DNA of 5,377 bases from Oscillibacter sp. Its GTDB lineage: Bacteria > Bacillota > Clostridia > Oscillospirales > Oscillospiraceae. The stretch lies in assembly GCA_017380995.1 (NCBI GenBank), contig JAFOCY010000105.1, positions 1-5,377 of the forward strand, read 5' to 3'. Position 1 is the first letter of the stretch. Each line of letters starts with the position of its first letter. This document shows positions 1 through 5,377 of this stretch, in pieces. Under the pieces are notes generated by a model. The model made no database searches, was not told where the DNA came from, and saw only the letters and a list, made by a program, of their open reading frames with translations. Position numbers and translations under genes: made by a program.

Positions 1-827
1 CCAAGCTGGTCCCCATCCCCTCCAAGAGCCTGGTCCCCGAGCGCGACGTTGATAAGCGCCCCATTCTCGAGTGTATCAACCTGGGCATTAACTTCGGCGG
101 CCTCAAGGCCGTGGACGGCTTTGACCTGACCATCGGCCGCACCGAGATCGCGGGCCTCATCGGCCCCAACGGTGCAGGCAAGACCACCGTCTTTAACCTC
201 CTGACCAAGGTCTACCAGCCCACCTCCGGCACCATTTTGCTGGACGGCATGGACACCATCAACATGGATACCGCCCACGTGAACCGGGCCGGCATCGCCC
301 GCACCTTCCAGAACATCCGCCTGTTCCAGGACGTGACGGTGGAGGACAACGTGAAGATCGCCATGGACAGCCAGATGAACTACTCCATGTTCAGCGGCAT
401 CCTGCGCCTGCCCAGCTACTGGAAGGAAGAGAAGATCGCCCACGAGCGGGCACTGGAGCTCCTCTCCATCTTCCATATGGAGCACCTGGCAAACGTGAAG
501 GCCGGCTCCCTGCCTTACGGCGCCCAGCGCCGATTGGAGATCGTCCGGGCCCTGGCCACCAATCCCTCCCTGCTTCTCCTTGATGAGCCTGCCGCCGGCA
601 TGAACCCCTCCGAGACGGCGGAGCTCATGGAGAACATCCGCAAGATCCGCGACACCTTCCAGATCGCTATTTTGCTCATCGAGCACGATATGAACCTGGT
701 CATGAACATCTGCGAGGGCATCTGCGTGCTGAACTTCGGCCGCGTCATCGCCAAGGGCACCCCTGAGGACATCCAGGCCAACCCCGCCGTCATCGAGGCG
801 TATCTTGGCAAGAAGAAGGAGGCCTGA
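1..827 (+). CDS. livG: Branched-chain amino acid ABC transporter ATP-binding protein LivG (5' partial)
   Basis: Cytoplasmic ATPase of a LIV-I type importer; with LivF it powers uptake of leucine, isoleucine and valine (or related substrates) through the LivH/LivM permeases. The frame is open from base 3 to the TGA at 825-827, giving 274 visible residues. Visible motifs are Walker A GPNGAGKTT (162-188), Q-loop ARTFQN, signature LPYGAQ (510-527), Walker B LLLLDEP (570-590) and a switch His in LIEHD (codon 684-686). The LPYGAQ signature departs from LSGGQ, as is usual for LivG. The GTG at 111 is the first in-frame start codon in the window but is not the real start: the family-typical strand ILECINLGINFGGLKAV lies before it in frame, preceded by a basic, Pro-rich stretch (KLVPIPSKSLVPERD). 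The true start is therefore upstream of the window. The C-terminus (NPAVIEAYLG) is typical and complete. Substrate specificity cannot be read from the ATPase. Confidence 0.93.
   Translation, partial: KLVPIPSKSLVPERDVDKRPILECINLGINFGGLKAVDGFDLTIGRTEIAGLIGPNGAGKTTVFNLLTKVYQPTSGTILLDGMDTINMDTAHVNRAGIARTFQNIRLFQDVTVEDNVKIAMDSQMNYSMFSGILRLPSYWKEEKIAHERALELLSIFHMEHLANVKAGSLPYGAQRRLEIVRALATNPSLLLLDEPAAGMNPSETAELMENIRKIRDTFQIAILLIEHDMNLVMNICEGICVLNFGRVIAKGTPEDIQANPAVIEAYLGKKKEA
816..822 (+). promoter_or_regulatory. Ribosome binding site of livF inside the livG 3' end
   Basis: AAGGAGG lies seven bases before the livF ATG at 830 and is embedded in the last livG codons (Lys-Lys-Glu-Ala). The livG stop and livF start are separated by only two bases, so a ribosome terminating on livG sits on the livF initiation site. 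This fixes the livF start and implies translational coupling, giving matched amounts of the two ATPases. Confidence 0.85.
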
Positions 828-829
828 GT

Positions 830-1540
830 ATGAGCACCATTTTGAAAGTCGACGACATCAACGTCTATTACGGCAGCATCCATGCCATCAAGGGCATCTC
901 CTTTGAGGTCAACCAGGGAGAGATCGTGACCCTCATCGGTGCCAACGGCGCCGGCAAGTCCACCACCCTCAATACCGTTTCCGGCCTTTTGAAGTCCGCC
1001 ACCGGTTCCGTGACCTTTATGGGCGAGGACCTGGGCAAGGTGGCCCCCCATAAGATCGTCTCCAAGGGCCTGGCCCTGGTGCCGGAGGGCCGCCGGGTCT
1101 TCTCACAGATGACCGTTCAGGAGAATCTGGAGATGGGCGCCTACACCCGGGGCACAAGAGTTCCCGAGGAAGAGCTGGAGAAGATCTTCACCTACTTCCC
1201 CCGCCTGAAGGAGCGGCGCCGCCAGGTGGCCGGAACCCTTTCCGGCGGCGAGCAGCAGATGCTGGCCATGGGCCGCGCCCTCATGAGCAGCCCGCAGCTG
1301 CTGATGCTGGATGAGCCCTCCATGGGCCTTGCCCCCATTCTGGTGGAGCAGATCTTTGAGATCATCCGGGAGCTGCACAAGGCCGGCACCACCATTTTGC
1401 TGGTGGAGCAGAACGCCCAGGCGGCCCTGAGCGTTGCGGACCGCGGCTACGTGCTGGAGACCGGCAAGATCGTCACCTCCGGCACCGGCGAGGAGCTTTT
1501 GAACTCTCCTGCCATCAAGAAGGCCTATCTCGGCGGCTGA
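830..1540 (+). CDS. livF: Branched-chain amino acid ABC transporter ATP-binding protein LivF
   Basis: Second ATPase of the LIV-I type importer, expected to form the nucleotide-binding heterodimer with LivG on the cytoplasmic face of LivH/LivM. It has 236 residues, the normal LivF length. Motifs in order: Walker A GANGAGKST (residues 37-45), Q-loop in FSQMTVQENL, signature LSGGEQ (137-142), Walker B LLMLDEP with D161 and E162, and LLVEQN, where Gln194 occupies the switch-histidine position. Gln there is normal for LivF (E. coli LivF also reads VEQN), so this is a family trait and not a defect. The C-terminal YVLETGKIVTSGTGEELL...AYLGG is also characteristic. The ATG is supported by AAGGAGG seven bases upstream. 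A strong terminator follows at 1547-1576, making this the last gene of the liv operon. The main uncertainty is the substrate, since homologues also serve amide or urea importers. Confidence 0.95.
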   Translation: MSTILKVDDINVYYGSIHAIKGISFEVNQGEIVTLIGANGAGKSTTLNTVSGLLKSATGSVTFMGEDLGKVAPHKIVSKGLALVPEGRRVFSQMTVQENLEMGAYTRGTRVPEEELEKIFTYFPRLKERRRQVAGTLSGGEQQMLAMGRALMSSPQLLMLDEPSMGLAPILVEQIFEIIRELHKAGTTILLVEQNAQAALSVADRGYVLETGKIVTSGTGEELLNSPAIKKAYLGG

Positions 1541-1546
1541 CATTGC

Positions 1547-1576
1547 AAAAAAGCGGACGGTATCGTCCGCTTTTTT
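1547..1576 (+). terminator. Intrinsic (Rho-independent) terminator of the liv operon
   Basis: A seven-bp perfect stem GCGGACG (1553-1559) / CGTCCGC (1564-1570) closes a four-base GTAT loop. Six A's precede it (1547-1552) and six T's follow (1571-1576), with a second T-run at 1581-1586. It begins 12 bases after the livF stop. The A-tract could pair with the T-tract to lengthen the stem. The flanking A and T runs would also allow termination of minus-strand transcripts, though no converging gene is seen. It separates liv transcription from the gdpP promoter just downstream. Confidence 0.93.
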
Positions 1577-1595
1577 ATGTTTTTTTGTACTGGTG

Positions 1596-1624
1596 TTGCA
1601 CATGGCTGGCAAAAATGCTATACT
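1596..1624 (+). promoter_or_regulatory. SigA/sigma-70 type promoter with extended -10, driving gdpP (and probably rplI)
   Basis: The -35 box TTGCAC (1596-1601; 5 of 6 to TTGACA) is separated by exactly 17 bases from the -10 box TATACT (1619-1624; 5 of 6 to TATAAT). TG at 1616-1617 with C1618 forms an extended -10. Transcription would begin near 1631, giving a leader of about 58 nt before the gdpP ATG. The site is in the A+T-rich gap directly after the liv terminator. It is predicted from consensus only. No operator palindrome overlapping it was recognised. Confidence 0.82.
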
Positions 1625-1648
1625 ATTAAAATCTATAAGTATGTGCAT

Positions 1649-1680
1649 TCCCCAAAGCGGGGATCTTTCGGGATAAGGAG
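1649..1680 (+). promoter_or_regulatory. gdpP leader: small alternative hairpins and Shine-Dalgarno
   Basis: The predicted leader holds a five-bp stem TCCCC (1649-1653) / GGGGA (1659-1663) with loop AAAGC. An overlapping alternative pairs CCCCAAAG (1650-1657) with CTTTCGGG (1665-1672) with one mismatch. The two cannot form together. The Shine-Dalgarno TAAGGAG (1674-1680) lies eight bases before the ATG and is left free by both. The hairpins are short and may have no function; the ribosome binding site is solid and fixes the gdpP start at 1689. Confidence 0.45.
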
Positions 1681-1688
1681 CGTTTGCC

Positions 1689-3680
1689 ATGAACAACAAA
1701 AAATTATCACGGCTGCTGGAACCGAACCTGAAGCTCTATTTCATTTTCCTGGCCATTTTTGCCGTCTCGGCCTTTATGGTCAATCCGAGCCTGGGACTGA
1801 TCCAGGGAGCGGTGACGGGTCTGCTGTATTTCTACGCCCGTCAGCTCAACCAAAAGCGCAAGCAGAATGTGCTGCAGTACATTGATTCTGTGACCGGCAG
1901 CGTGGACACCGCCAGTAAGTCCACCCTGGTCAATTCCCCCCTGCCCATCATGGTCTTCCGGCCTGACGTGGGGGAAGTCATCTGGTCCAACGAGGACTTT
2001 TTGCAGCTTGCCGGCGTCCGGGAGCACCTCTTCGAGATGAAGCTGGAGGACGCTGTGCCCAACTTCCCGGTGAACTGGCTGCTGGAGGGACGGCAGGAGT
2101 GCCCCGAGCGGGTGATGCTGAATAACCGCCGCTTCCGGGTCTACGGCTCCATGTTCCGCTCCAGAGGGAAAAACGGCGGCAACATGGTGGCCACCACCTA
2201 CTGGGTGGATACCACCGAAGCCGATATGATGAAAGAGCTCTATACCGCCACCCGCCCTGTCGTCTCCATTTTGATGGTGGATAACTACGACGAGGTGATG
2301 AAGGCCTGTCCCGATTCTCAGGCCAGCGCCATCCAGGCCCAGATCGACGAGAAGATCAACGCCTGGGCCGCCGCAGGAGATGGCCTGCTCCTCAAGACCC
2401 AGCGGGACCGCTACCTCTTTATTTTCGAAGAGCAGTATTATGAGGAGTTTGTGGAGGGCAAGTTCTCCGTTTTGGACGCGGTGCGGGGTATCAAGGTAGG
2501 CGAAGGCCTCCATCCCGCCCTCTCCATCGGCATGGGCAAGGACGCCGATACCTTCCCGGAGCTGTACAAAAACGCCAAGCTCTCCCTGGAGATGGCCCTC
2601 AGCCGCGGCGGCGACCAGGCTGTGGTGCGCAACCGGGTGGACTTTGAGTTCTACGGCGGCCGCAGCAAGACAACGGAAAAGCGCACCAAGGTGAAGTCCC
2701 GCGTCATGGCCAACGCCCTGAAGGAACTGATGGACGACGCCGCGGAGATCTACGTCATGGGCCACAGCTTTGCGGATATGGACGCCGTGGGCGCCGCCGC
2801 AGGCGTTGTGTGCGCGGCACGCAAGCGGGGCAAAAAGGCCCAGATCGTGATAGACAGCGAGAAAAACGCCGCCCACGATGTGATCAAGCGTCTCAAGGCC
2901 CTTCCCCAGTATGACGGCGTGTTTGCCAATCCCGCCGAGGCCTTTTTGCGGATGCGGCCGGGTACTTTGCTGGTGGTGGTGGACACCAACCGCCCGGAGA
3001 TGGTGGAAAATCCCCAGATCCTGGACTCTTGCAACCGGGTGGCCGTCATCGACCATCACCGCCGCGCCGCCAGCTACATCGAAAACGCCGCCTTCAGCTT
3101 CCACGAGCCTTACGCATCCTCCGCTTCGGAGCTGGTGACGGAGCTTTTGCAGTACCTCGTCGAGCCTACGGACCTCCTGCGGGAGGAAGCGGAGGCGATG
3201 CTGGCCGGTATCGTGCTGGATACCAAGCACTTCAGTATGCGCACCGGCGGCCGTACCTTTGAGGCGGCGGCCTTCCTGCGCCGGGCCGGCGCAGACACCG
3301 CCGATGTGCAGCGGCTGTTCCAGAGCGACCTTGCGGATATGGTTTCCCGGTACGACATCATCCGCCGGGCCGAGATGGTGCGCAGCGATGTTGCCGTGGC
3401 CGCTGTGGGAGAGGATGGCGTGGACCGCGTCACCGCCTCCATCGCCGCCGACGAGCTGCTGACCCTCAAGGGTGTAAAGGCAAGCTTTGTGCTCTACCGC
3501 ACCGGCGACGCCGTGGCCATGTCCGCCCGTTCCATGGGCGATGTCAACGTCCAGGTGATCCTGGAAGCCCTTGGCGGCGGCGGAAACGCCACCCAGGCCG
3601 GCGGCCGGGTGGAAAACGACACGGTGGACAGCGTGCGAGAGCAGCTGCTGGGCGCCATTGAGAGCTATTTTGAAACATAA
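1689..3680 (+). CDS. gdpP: Cyclic-di-AMP phosphodiesterase GdpP (PAS / degenerate GGDEF / DHH-DHHA1)
   Basis: Membrane-anchored DHH-family enzyme expected to hydrolyse c-di-AMP to pApA, so setting the level of a messenger tied to potassium and osmotic balance and the cell wall. It has 663 residues, matching B. subtilis GdpP/YybT (about 659). Two hydrophobic helices span about 16-31 and 35-50, followed by a basic stretch. A PAS domain covers about 80-150 (heme-binding in the B. subtilis homologue), then a degenerate GGDEF domain at about 175-310 with no GGDEF motif, reading RDRYLFIF at 239-246. The DHH core keeps every expected metal ligand: H359, D363 and D365 (GHSFADMD), D432 (VVVDTN), D455-H456-H457 and D511 (LDTKHF). 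The DHHA1 end reads LGGGGNATQAGG, with N633 where His is common. The start follows TAAGGAG at eight bases. rplI begins 28 bases downstream, probably on the same transcript from the 1596-1624 promoter. Confidence 0.95.
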   Translation: MNNKKLSRLLEPNLKLYFIFLAIFAVSAFMVNPSLGLIQGAVTGLLYFYARQLNQKRKQNVLQYIDSVTGSVDTASKSTLVNSPLPIMVFRPDVGEVIWSNEDFLQLAGVREHLFEMKLEDAVPNFPVNWLLEGRQECPERVMLNNRRFRVYGSMFRSRGKNGGNMVATTYWVDTTEADMMKELYTATRPVVSILMVDNYDEVMKACPDSQASAIQAQIDEKINAWAAAGDGLLLKTQRDRYLFIFEEQYYEEFVEGKFSVLDAVRGIKVGEGLHPALSIGMGKDADTFPELYKNAKLSLEMALSRGGDQAVVRNRVDFEFYGGRSKTTEKRTKVKSRVMANALKELMDDAAEIYVMGHSFADMDAVGAAAGVVCAARKRGKKAQIVIDSEKNAAHDVIKRLKALPQYDGVFANPAEAFLRMRPGTLLVVVDTNRPEMVENPQILDSCNRVAVIDHHRRAASYIENAAFSFHEPYASSASELVTELLQYLVEPTDLLREEAEAMLAGIVLDTKHFSMRTGGRTFEAAAFLRRAGADTADVQRLFQSDLADMVSRYDIIRRAEMVRSDVAVAAVGEDGVDRVTASIAADELLTLKGVKASFVLYRTGDAVAMSARSMGDVNVQVILEALGGGGNATQAGGRVENDTVDSVREQLLGAIESYFET

Positions 3681-3693
3681 CCATTTATCATAA

Positions 3694-3699
3694 AAGGAG
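3694..3699 (+). promoter_or_regulatory. Ribosome binding site of rplI
   Basis: AAGGAG ends nine bases before the ATG at 3709, within the 28-base A+T-rich gap after the gdpP stop. It fixes the rplI start. No separate promoter with acceptable spacing was found in this gap, which supports co-transcription with gdpP. Confidence 0.85.
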
Positions 3700-3708
3700 A
3701 ATACCCAT

Positions 3709-4155
3709 ATGAAAGTCATTTTGCAGCAGGACGTGAAGGGCCAGGGCAAGAAGGGCCAGATGATCGAAGTGTCCGAGGGCTACGGAAGAAACTTCCTCCT
3801 GCCCCGTAAGCTGGCCATTCCCGCAACGGCTGACGCCATCAACACCATGAACCTGAAGGAAAAGGCCAAGAAGGCCGAGGAGGCACGGCTCAAGGCCGAG
3901 GCCCAGGACGTGGCCGAAAAGCTGAAGGAGTGCACCGTGAAGCTCACCGCCAAGGCGGGCAATGGCGGCAAGCTCTTCGGCGCTGTTACCACCAAGGAGA
4001 TCTCCGAGGGCCTTGCCAAGCAGTATGGCCTGAATATCCCCAAGCAGAAGCTGGTGCTGGATGAGCCCATCAAGGCTTTCGGTGGCTACCAGGTGAAGGC
4101 AAAGCTGGGCTTTGAGATCACCGCCACTGTGAAGGTCTCTGTTACCGAGGAGTAA
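3709..4155 (+). CDS. rplI: 50S ribosomal protein L9
   Basis: Large-subunit ribosomal protein that binds 23S rRNA near the L1 stalk and helps maintain reading frame. It has 148 residues, the normal bacterial length. The N-terminal rRNA-binding domain (about 1-50) opens with [17 protein letters not shown] and contains the conserved signature [17 protein letters not shown] long, Lys/Glu/Ala-rich connecting helix (about 45-75) follows. The C-terminal domain (about 78-148) includes [12 protein letters not shown] and ends [14 protein letters not shown]. The start is set by AAGGAG nine bases upstream. The gene sits 28 bases after gdpP and 200 bases before dnaB; this gene order is conserved across Firmicutes. 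A perfect 12-bp hairpin begins two bases after the TAA. Identification is secure. Confidence 0.98.
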   Translation: MKVILQQDVKGQGKKGQMIEVSEGYGRNFLLPRKLAIPATADAINTMNLKEKAKKAEEARLKAEAQDVAEKLKECTVKLTAKAGNGGKLFGAVTTKEISEGLAKQYGLNIPKQKLVLDEPIKAFGGYQVKAKLGFEITATVKVSVTEE

Positions 4156-4157
4156 AG

Positions 4158-4183
4158 TCAAGGGGGAGCAGGCTCCCCCTTGA
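4158..4183 (+). terminator. Perfect hairpin directly after rplI, lacking a U-tract (possible terminator or 3' stabiliser)
   Basis: TCAAGGGGGAGC (4158-4169) is fully complementary to 4172-4183. As written this is a 12-bp stem with a two-base loop; physically it would be 11 bp closing a CAGG tetraloop. It starts two bases beyond the rplI stop. What follows is GGAACCC rather than a T-run, on either strand, so it is not a classical intrinsic terminator. It could protect the 3' end of gdpP-rplI mRNA, pause polymerase, or be one member of the intergenic repeat cluster. Confidence 0.4.
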
Positions 4184-4321
4184 GGAACCCCCACCACCAG
4201 TCTGCGGACTGGTGAACGCGCCCAAGGCGCTTAGGTCGTGGTATTTTCGCCACGTACACGCCGCGGCGAAAATAATTTTGATCATTTGCCGCCGTGGGCG
4301 GCAAAACCAGTAGAAGCGTAG

Positions 4322-4348
4322 GGGCCGACCCATGTGTCGGCCCGGAGG
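4322..4348 (+). promoter_or_regulatory. Hairpin abutting the dnaB Shine-Dalgarno
   Basis: An eight-bp stem GGGCCGAC (4322-4329) / GTCGGCCC (4336-4343) with loop CCATGT is immediately followed by GGAGG (4344-4348), which lies seven bases before the dnaB ATG. The last paired base is adjacent to the first Shine-Dalgarno base. The site itself is unpaired, but a folded stem would stand directly at the 30S landing site. The ribosome binding site is clear; a regulatory role for the stem is inference. Confidence 0.55.
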
Positions 4349-4355
4349 AACACCT

Positions 4356-5377
4356 ATGGCTTTGGAAGATTTACTGACAAGACAAATGCCTCACAGCCTG
4401 GAGGGCGAGCAGGCGGTGCTGGGCTCCATGCTCATTGACGCCTCCTGCGTCAAGGATGTGATGGATAAGCTGCGCCCGGGAGACTTCTATCTGCGCCAGA
4501 ACCGGGAGATCTTTGAGACCATCTACTCCATGTTCTCCTACGCCAAGCCCATCGACGGCATCACCGTTTGCGAGGAGATGCAAAAGGCCGGAACCTACGA
4601 CGAAAATACCACCCGGTCCTATCTGGTGCAGCTGATGGAGATCACCCCCACCAGCGCAAACGTGATGGAGTATGTGCAGATCGTGCGCAACAAGGCGGTG
4701 CTTCGCTCTGTTGCCCAGGCTGCAAGCGAGATCACCGCCCTGGTGCAGGAGGGCATCGGCGAGACTTCCGAAATTCTGGAGGCCGCTGAGCAGAAGATCT
4801 ACTCCATCCGCCGGGGCCAGAGCGCCCAGGACATGGTGCCCCTGCGCCAGGTCCTGCCGGATGTGCTGGACCGCTTGAGCGAGATGAGCGAGAGCGAGAA
4901 TCATCTTCCCGGCCTTTCCACGGGCCTTTCTGCCCTGGACAGTAAGATCACCGGATTGAACCGTTCCGACCTGATCCTCCTGGCGGCCCGTCCCGGTATG
5001 GGTAAGACTTCCCTTGCGCTGAATATGGCGCTGAACGTGGCCCGGGCCAGCCAGAAGACGGTGGCTGTTTTCTCCCTGGAGATGTCCCGGGAGCAGCTGG
5101 CCATGCGTCTGCTCTCATCGGAAGCCTGCGTGGAGAATACCCGCCTCAAAACCGGCTCCCTCCGGGAGACGGACTGGGAGAAGATCGCGGAAGCCGCCAC
5201 GATTTTAAATCGCCTGGACGTCCGCATCGACGATAACCCCCTGCTGACGGTGGCGGATATGAACGCCAAGTGCCGCCGCCTGGACAACCTGGGCCTTGTG
5301 GTCATCGACTACTTACAGCTGATGACCTCCGCCGGAGGAAAGAGCGGCGGCGGTGAGAACCGCCAGCAGGTGGTCTC
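4356..5377 (+). CDS. dnaB: Replicative DNA helicase DnaB (3' partial; named DnaC in B. subtilis)
   Basis: Hexameric ATP-driven helicase that opens DNA at the replication fork and recruits primase. About 340 residues are visible of a family length near 440-460; the frame stays open to the window end. The N-terminal domain (about 10-112) begins with MPHSLEGEQAVLGSMLID, matching the conserved PPHSxEAEQ start region. A linker of about 115-180 leads to the RecA-like domain, with HLPGLSTGLSALDSKITGL before Walker A (ARPGMGKTS, K217). FSLEMS carries the catalytic Glu242, and VVIDYLQLM is Walker B with D318. The last residues, GGENRQQVVS, are in the DNA-binding loop region, so the arginine finger and C-terminus lie outside. 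GGAGG seven bases upstream supports the ATG at 4356. It follows rplI in the usual Firmicutes order, but a 200-base hairpin-rich gap separates them and no promoter with good spacing was recognised there. Confidence 0.96.
   Translation, partial: MALEDLLTRQMPHSLEGEQAVLGSMLIDASCVKDVMDKLRPGDFYLRQNREIFETIYSMFSYAKPIDGITVCEEMQKAGTYDENTTRSYLVQLMEITPTSANVMEYVQIVRNKAVLRSVAQAASEITALVQEGIGETSEILEAAEQKIYSIRRGQSAQDMVPLRQVLPDVLDRLSEMSESENHLPGLSTGLSALDSKITGLNRSDLILLAARPGMGKTSLALNMALNVARASQKTVAVFSLEMSREQLAMRLLSSEACVENTRLKTGSLRETDWEKIAEAATILNRLDVRIDDNPLLTVADMNAKCRRLDNLGLVVIDYLQLMTSAGGKSGGGENRQQVV

Larger units (their letters stand above)
4156..4355. repeat. Noncoding gap of clustered inverted repeats between rplI and dnaB
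   Basis: No convincing gene lies in these 200 bases, but perfect inverted repeats follow one another. They are 4158-4169/4172-4183; 4195-4202/4207-4214 (CACCAGTC, loop TGCG); 4218-4222/4226-4230 (GCGCC, loop CAA); 4242-4251/4265-4274 (TATTTTCGCC, 13-base loop); 4285-4293/4297-4305 (TTTGCCGCC, loop GTG); and 4322-4329/4336-4343 (GGGCCGAC, loop CCATGT). A competing stem 4237-4241/4250-4254 (CGTGG/CCACG) excludes the fourth. The stems differ from each other in sequence, so this is not a tandem array. The density suggests one or more REP-like or MITE-like intergenic elements, and the TAGGGG-plus-palindrome form of the last one resembles dispersed repeats I associate with Clostridia and other phyla. 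That family assignment is from memory. A structured dnaB leader is the alternative. Confidence 0.6.

Noticed and set aside
1409..1411. Gln in place of the switch His in LivF, as a possible inactivating change
   Set aside because: LivF proteins, including that of E. coli, normally read VEQN here, so it is a family feature.
1577..1885. 102-codon plus-strand open frame starting in the livF terminator region
   Set aside because: It starts in the T-tract, crosses the gdpP promoter and leader, and then runs out of frame inside gdpP. No ribosome binding site or conserved domain was seen.
2403..2426. Loss of the GGDEF signature in GdpP as a sign of decay
   Set aside because: GdpP proteins characteristically carry a degenerate GGDEF domain, and the DHH core is intact.
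3658..3691. Possible separate rplI promoter: TTGAGA (3658-3663) and TATCAT (3686-3691)
   Set aside because: The spacer is 22 bases, too long for a SigA promoter. The alternative TTGAAA at 3670 leaves only 10 bases. Initiation would also fall on the rplI ribosome binding site.
1707..3749. 680-codon open frame on the minus strand opposite gdpP
   Set aside because: It mirrors gdpP almost end to end. The product is a His/Gly/Val-rich string with no recognisable domain, as expected when G+C-rich coding sequence is read antisense. gdpP has complete domain and motif support.
4142..4333. 63-codon minus-strand open frame in the rplI-dnaB gap
   Set aside because: It overlaps the palindrome cluster and the rplI end, and its low-complexity product (TGGGGSSRGS) arises from the repeats. 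I recognise no family and no good ribosome binding site.
4156..4355. CRISPR array or tandem repeat in the rplI-dnaB gap
   Set aside because: The inverted repeats differ in sequence and there is no repeated unit with regular spacers.

Overview
The window is about 60% G+C by eye, densely coded, and all on the plus strand. It carries the end of a branched-chain amino acid ABC transporter operon (livG, livF), then a conserved Firmicutes housekeeping cluster: gdpP (cyclic-di-AMP phosphodiesterase), rplI (ribosomal protein L9) and dnaB (replicative helicase, cut by the window end). The gdpP-rplI-dnaB order, the AGGAGG-type ribosome binding sites and the membrane-anchored GdpP architecture point to a Gram-positive, Clostridia-like chromosome. 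The high G+C and protein style suggest a gut Oscillospiraceae member (Oscillibacter/Flavonifractor-like). That placement is an inference from memory, not a search result.

Layout. Positions 1-827 hold livG, whose start lies before the window. Positions 830-1540 hold livF, two bases behind livG and almost certainly translationally coupled to it. A textbook intrinsic terminator (1547-1576) closes this operon. A strong-looking SigA-type promoter with an extended -10 (1596-1624) follows directly and should start a new transcript near 1631 with a leader of about 58 nt. gdpP (1689-3680) and rplI (3709-4155) are closely spaced and probably co-transcribed. A 200-base noncoding gap (4156-4355) is packed with perfect inverted repeats, and dnaB runs from 4356 off the right edge.

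Roles. LivG and LivF are the paired cytoplasmic ATPases of a LIV-I type importer, whose permeases and binding protein would lie upstream. GdpP hydrolyses the second messenger c-di-AMP at the membrane. L9 belongs to the large ribosomal subunit, and DnaB unwinds DNA at the fork. The last three share a conserved chromosomal neighbourhood rather than a pathway.

No new multi-gene system is visible. The parts most worth a second look are the hairpin cluster between rplI and dnaB, with its terminal hairpin touching the dnaB Shine-Dalgarno sequence and with overlapping alternative stems, and an Asn in place of the usual His in GdpP's C-terminal glycine-rich motif.
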